Positions 61,505-64,000 of a DNA stretch of 64,000 nucleotides are shown here, piece after piece. Under the pieces are notes generated by a model that was given only the letters and a program-made list of their open reading frames with translations, searched no databases and was not told where the DNA came from. The DNA comes from Pseudomonadota bacterium (GTDB lineage: Bacteria; Pseudomonadota; Gammaproteobacteria; Xanthomonadales; SZUA-38), in NCBI GenBank assembly GCA_039033415.1, contig JBCCCR010000020.1:1-64000 (forward strand). Direction: 5' to 3'. The translations under genes were made by a program, and so were the position numbers. Numbering within the stretch: the first letter of the stretch is position 1; each line of letters opens with the position of its first letter.

Positions 61505-62392
61505 ATGAATTCTGGGAATGCCTCTTTGACCTCAAGCGCAGTAACAACCGAGCTGCCGGCAGCCGGCCCAGCTTCCGTGGATGACTGGAACGGCTGGGCT
61601 GGCGATGGGTGGATCGACCTGCAGAAAACGCTCGACGCGATGTTTGCGCCGCAGCGCGACTTCCTGCTCGCACAACTGCGTGAAGACGACCGCAGAAAAG
61701 TCCTGGATATCGGCTGCGGCACCGGGGCAACCTCGCTGGCGCTCAGCGCGAGGTTGGCCGACGGAGGCCACTGCACCGGCATCGACATTTCGGGGCCGAT
61801 GGTCATGCTGGCGCGCAAGCGCCTTTCATCGACGCCGCTGCCGGTCGATTTTGTTGTCGCCGATGCCGCGACTCATCCGTTCAAGGCCGGACATTATGAG
61901 CTGCTGGTTTCCCGCTTTGGCGTCATGTTTTTTCCGGATCCTAAGCAGGCCTTTAGCAACCTGCTGCGCGCCGCAGCGCCGGGCGCTGAGCTTCACGCTC
62001 TCGCGTGGCGGCGGCCTGAGGATAATCCCTTTATGACAATTGCCGGCCGCGCGGCGTCCTCTGTTTTGCCGGAGCTCAAGCCACCGCCACCGAACGAGCC
62101 TGGGCAGTTTGGCTTCGCTGACTCAGACTGGGTCCAGGGCATACTTGGAAACAGCGGCTGGGGGCAGGTGAGAATGAACGCACTGAATTTCGCCTGCGCT
62201 TTTCCGGCGGATCAGCTCGCAGGTTTTGTCACCAAACTTGGCGCCCTTGGTCGTCGCTGGCCGGACCTGGACAAGGCGACCCGGGCCGCGCTGCTGGAAG
62301 CGGTGCTGCCCGCCTATGAGCCACATATCGGTGGCGATAAGGTTCACTTCACCGCTGCCTGCTGGCATATTTCGGCAAAGGCGCCAAGATAA
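61505..62392 (+). CDS. class I SAM-dependent methyltransferase, possibly iron-regulated
   Basis: 295 aa from the ATG at 61505; a GTG at 61484 is in frame too. SAM loop VLDIGCGTGATSLALSARL (motif I), CTGIDISGPMVMLARKR (motif post-I), VVADAATHPFKAGHYELLVSRFGVMFFPDP (motif II/III). The N-terminus has WNGWAGDGWIDLQKTLDAMFAPQRDFLL, as in UbiE/CmoA-like and phenazine- or coproheme-type unknown methyltransferases. Substrate not predicted. The Fur-like site in front suggests that it is made when iron is short. The unknown gene at 62430 follows after 37 bp. Confidence 0.85.
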   Translation: MNSGNASLTSSAVTTELPAAGPASVDDWNGWAGDGWIDLQKTLDAMFAPQRDFLLAQLREDDRRKVLDIGCGTGATSLALSARLADGGHCTGIDISGPMVMLARKRLSSTPLPVDFVVADAATHPFKAGHYELLVSRFGVMFFPDPKQAFSNLLRAAAPGAELHALAWRRPEDNPFMTIAGRAASSVLPELKPPPPNEPGQFGFADSDWVQGILGNSGWGQVRMNALNFACAFPADQLAGFVTKLGALGRRWPDLDKATRAALLEAVLPAYEPHIGGDKVHFTAACWHISAKAPR

Positions 62393-62429
62393 TTACACCT
62401 TAAGACCCGCGACTTAGAAGGCTTTTTGT

Positions 62430-63131
62430 TTGCTAGCAGAAGCGACCGTCGTTGATCTGATGATCGACGCGCAGACCGCCGCTCGGGAGATCCACGGCCC
62501 GGACTTTTACACGGCGCACGAATCTTCACTAACAGCAGCGCCAGCACGCTTTCAGGCGGCGGCCATGGCGTCTGCTTCGGCGGTTGTCGCCTACAGTGAG
62601 TGGCTTGAGGCCTGCGGTAACACATTCAACCTGGTAAGCCGCGCTGGGCTCAATCCGGTTCGCCCCAAAAAAGAAATTGCGGCGGTCTGCGAAGATCTGC
62701 TGAGACGAATTCGGCAGTACGCGTCAGCCGCGGAACAGTGTGCGGCTGCGGCAAAGGCAGCAACCCAATGCGCGCTGCTTGGCCCGCAGTCGACAAGCGA
62801 TGAACGTAATGTTCCAGAGGGCGCAACGCGGACTGCACTGCTTAAGCTCACGGAATGTCCAGAACTGCGGTACGTGCGGGAAATCAGCGACGCGCTGAAG
62901 GATCGAGAGCTGCTGGACGCGACGCCGAGCGAGTACCTGCGTGACGGTTTGTCGTTTCCCGCTATGTCGACAGTGGACACCAGCTGGCCACCAAAGTCGG
63001 TCAATAAATTTGTTGGCTATGAGTGGGAACAGCAGGTGGATGTCTACCAGTCGCTTTTTCAGGCGCTAAATCAGGACCTTGCTGCGCCAGGTCTCTTGCC
63101 ACCGGGCGCGCTACAGGGTTGTAACACCTAA
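62430..63131 (+). CDS. protein of unknown function, possibly in an iron-regulated unit
   Basis: 233 aa from a TTG at 62430 with AGAAGG upstream; an ATG at 62460 is the alternative. I do not recognise a family. No signal peptide or membrane helix. Mostly helical, Ala-rich, with six Cys (EACGNT, AVCEDL, EQCAAA, TQCALL, TECPEL, QGCNT). A middle block ELRYVREISDALKDRELLDATPSEYLRDGLSFP looks conserved in style. The codons seem normal for the window, so it is a real gene rather than noise. Being 37 bp behind the methyltransferase, it is probably in the same transcript, controlled by the Fur-like site at 61438. Confidence 0.65.
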   Translation: MLAEATVVDLMIDAQTAAREIHGPDFYTAHESSLTAAPARFQAAAMASASAVVAYSEWLEACGNTFNLVSRAGLNPVRPKKEIAAVCEDLLRRIRQYASAAEQCAAAAKAATQCALLGPQSTSDERNVPEGATRTALLKLTECPELRYVREISDALKDRELLDATPSEYLRDGLSFPAMSTVDTSWPPKSVNKFVGYEWEQQVDVYQSLFQALNQDLAAPGLLPPGALQGCNT

Positions 63132-63456
63132 GCTGTAGAGTCCGGACAATTCAACACTCGCCTGAATCCTCTGGAACGTGCGCCAGTAGGAAATGAATGA
63201 GAGTGAGTGGCATTTGCAACTTAGTTCCTGTTCATCATATGATCGCGCCGGCGCAACGTAAGCAAGAACAATAAGCGCCGCACATCCCGGCCGGTGCATT
63301 ACTCAGCAGCTTCCTTGCCCGACTGGCTGGCCGGCCGCTCCTTTTTTGCTGCTGTCGCAAATTCTTTGTCTTTTCTGCTGTCCCCGCCGCATGTCGCTTG
63401 GCTTTGATAATGCAAATCATTATCATTAGCATATCGGTGTTTCGAAAGGACAAAAA
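63132..63456. other. 325-bp intergenic region before fpr
   Basis: It contains the strong Fur-like site at 63406-63424 and the fpr ribosome site AAGGA at 63446-63450. A minus-strand frame at 63235-63453 (72 codons) has no start signal or homology and overlaps the Fur site. Nothing else is seen. Confidence 0.5.
63406..63424. promoter_or_regulatory. Fur box before fpr
   Basis: GATAATGCAAATCATTATC matches the 19-bp Fur consensus at 17 positions; only two central bases differ. It ends 32 bp before the GTG start at 63457. A partly overlapping TGATAAT/ATTATCATTAGCATA extension may hold a second Fur dimer. Confidence 0.8.
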
Positions 63457-64000
63457 GTGGCATCTTCACTGCAGCGGGGGCGGGTCTTGGAAGTTAAACA
63501 CTGGAACGACCGGCTGTTCAGCTTTCGCACGACTCGAGACCCGGGATTCCGTTTCCGCAACGGTCATTTCATCATGATTGGGCTTGAGGTGAACGACAAA
63601 CCGCTGCAGCGTGCCTACAGCATCGCCAGCCCCAATCATGCCGAATACCTAGAGTTTTTCAGTATCAAGGTAGCTGATGGCAAGCTGACTTCGCGCCTGA
63701 AAGACCTGACGCCAGGCGACGAGATCATCCTAAGTCGCAAACCGGTTGGCACGCTGGTTGTTGACGATCTCAAGCCCGGAAAGCGCCTCTTTTTGCTGGC
63801 AACCGGCACCGGCCTTGCCCCCTTCCTGAGCATAATCCAGGATCCGGAGACTTTCGATCGCTTCGAACAGGTTGCGGTGGTTCATGGCGTGCGCGCAGTG
63901 GACGACCTGGCCTACCGGGAGTTTCTCGAAACCGGCCTGCAGTCCGACCCGTATCTGGGCGAAATCGTCCGCGGCAAGTTCAACTATCTGCCGCTGGTAA
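63457..64000 (+). CDS. fpr: ferredoxin--NADP reductase, 3' end outside window
   Basis: 181 codons from a GTG at 63457 with AAGGA 7 bases before it; the window ends inside the gene (full length is about 255). FAD site RAYSIASP, FAD/NADP fold with LEFFSIKVADGKLTSRL, PGDEIILSRKP, and the NADP loop LLATGTGLAPFLSII. Start SSLQRGRVLEVKHWNDRLFSF is Fpr-like. It passes electrons between NADPH and ferredoxin or flavodoxin; in many bacteria this serves oxidative stress and iron release from bacterioferritin. The near-perfect Fur box just upstream suggests iron control here. Confidence 0.92.
   Translation, partial: MASSLQRGRVLEVKHWNDRLFSFRTTRDPGFRFRNGHFIMIGLEVNDKPLQRAYSIASPNHAEYLEFFSIKVADGKLTSRLKDLTPGDEIILSRKPVGTLVVDDLKPGKRLFLLATGTGLAPFLSIIQDPETFDRFEQVAVVHGVRAVDDLAYREFLETGLQSDPYLGEIVRGKFNYLPLV

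Noticed and set aside
63235-63453. 72-codon minus-strand frame before fpr
   Set aside because: It overlaps the Fur box, has no ribosome site and reads as low-complexity basic sequence.

Overview
The window is a 64-kb stretch of GC-rich, densely packed bacterial chromosome. I see no tRNA, rRNA, CRISPR array, transposase or prophage. The gene content points to a free-living, aerobic gammaproteobacterium, probably near the Xanthomonadales/Lysobacterales (Wenzhouxiangella-like). This placement is inference. It rests on the secreted-protein domain with an NPATPGQGF core, the short FADSFE tag on exported proteins, a LacI/MalQ/MFS maltodextrin locus without an ABC importer, and many exported hydrolases and c-type cytochromes. 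The DNA is cut at both ends: a helical-repeat protein is truncated on the left and a ferredoxin-NADP reductase on the right.

Left part (1-19.4 kb): a helical-repeat protein, a small MGMT-like protein without the reactive Cys, and a large secreted YD/RHS protein. Next to the RHS gene is a tetraheme cytochrome whose upstream region matches the RHS upstream region over about 88 bp. Then come a CPA2 antiporter, a reductase-MFS pair, a cysteine synthase, a DUF885 peptidase-like protein, an SDR and an IadA-like amidohydrolase. Middle-left (19.4-37.3 kb): a beta-propeller protein, a membrane AraC regulator, exported hydrolases and Pip. This is followed by a redox group: a ferric-reductase-like cytochrome b coupled to a tetraheme c, a VIT1-type metal transporter, a PiT phosphate transporter with a Pho-box-like site, a diheme c and a cytochrome c'. 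It ends with a DUF1295 protein, a TetA-like MFS gene lacking a normal start codon, and a secreted metzincin.

Middle-right (37.4-51.5 kb): a PLP decarboxylase, an HNH protein, the methionine-salvage genes mtnB-mtnD-mtnC, an oxidoreductase, a UDG-family protein, a small cytochrome, an M20 peptidase, a 2OG-Fe(II) oxygenase and a lipoprotein hydrolase. An Lrp/AsnC regulator is divergent from an indoleamine 2,3-dioxygenase, which suggests a regulated tryptophan-to-kynurenine step. Right part (51.5-64 kb): a maltodextrin locus (MFS sugar transporter, remnant of a GH13 amylase, two TACGTA-centred operator-like sites, malQ, LacI regulator). It is followed by an aldo/keto reductase, a serine hydrolase with a TPR-like tail, a membrane diguanylate cyclase, and an apparently iron-controlled group with two Fur-box-like sites in front of a methyltransferase plus an unknown protein, and in front of fpr.

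The most interesting points are the duplicated upstream element with a possible leader peptide at 8.0-9.4 kb, the coupled cytochrome b/tetraheme c pair at 28.4-29.4 kb, the decayed amylase with preserved operators at 53.7-54.1 kb, and the Fur-linked unknown gene at 62.4 kb. All start choices and family calls were made by reading the sequence, without database searches.
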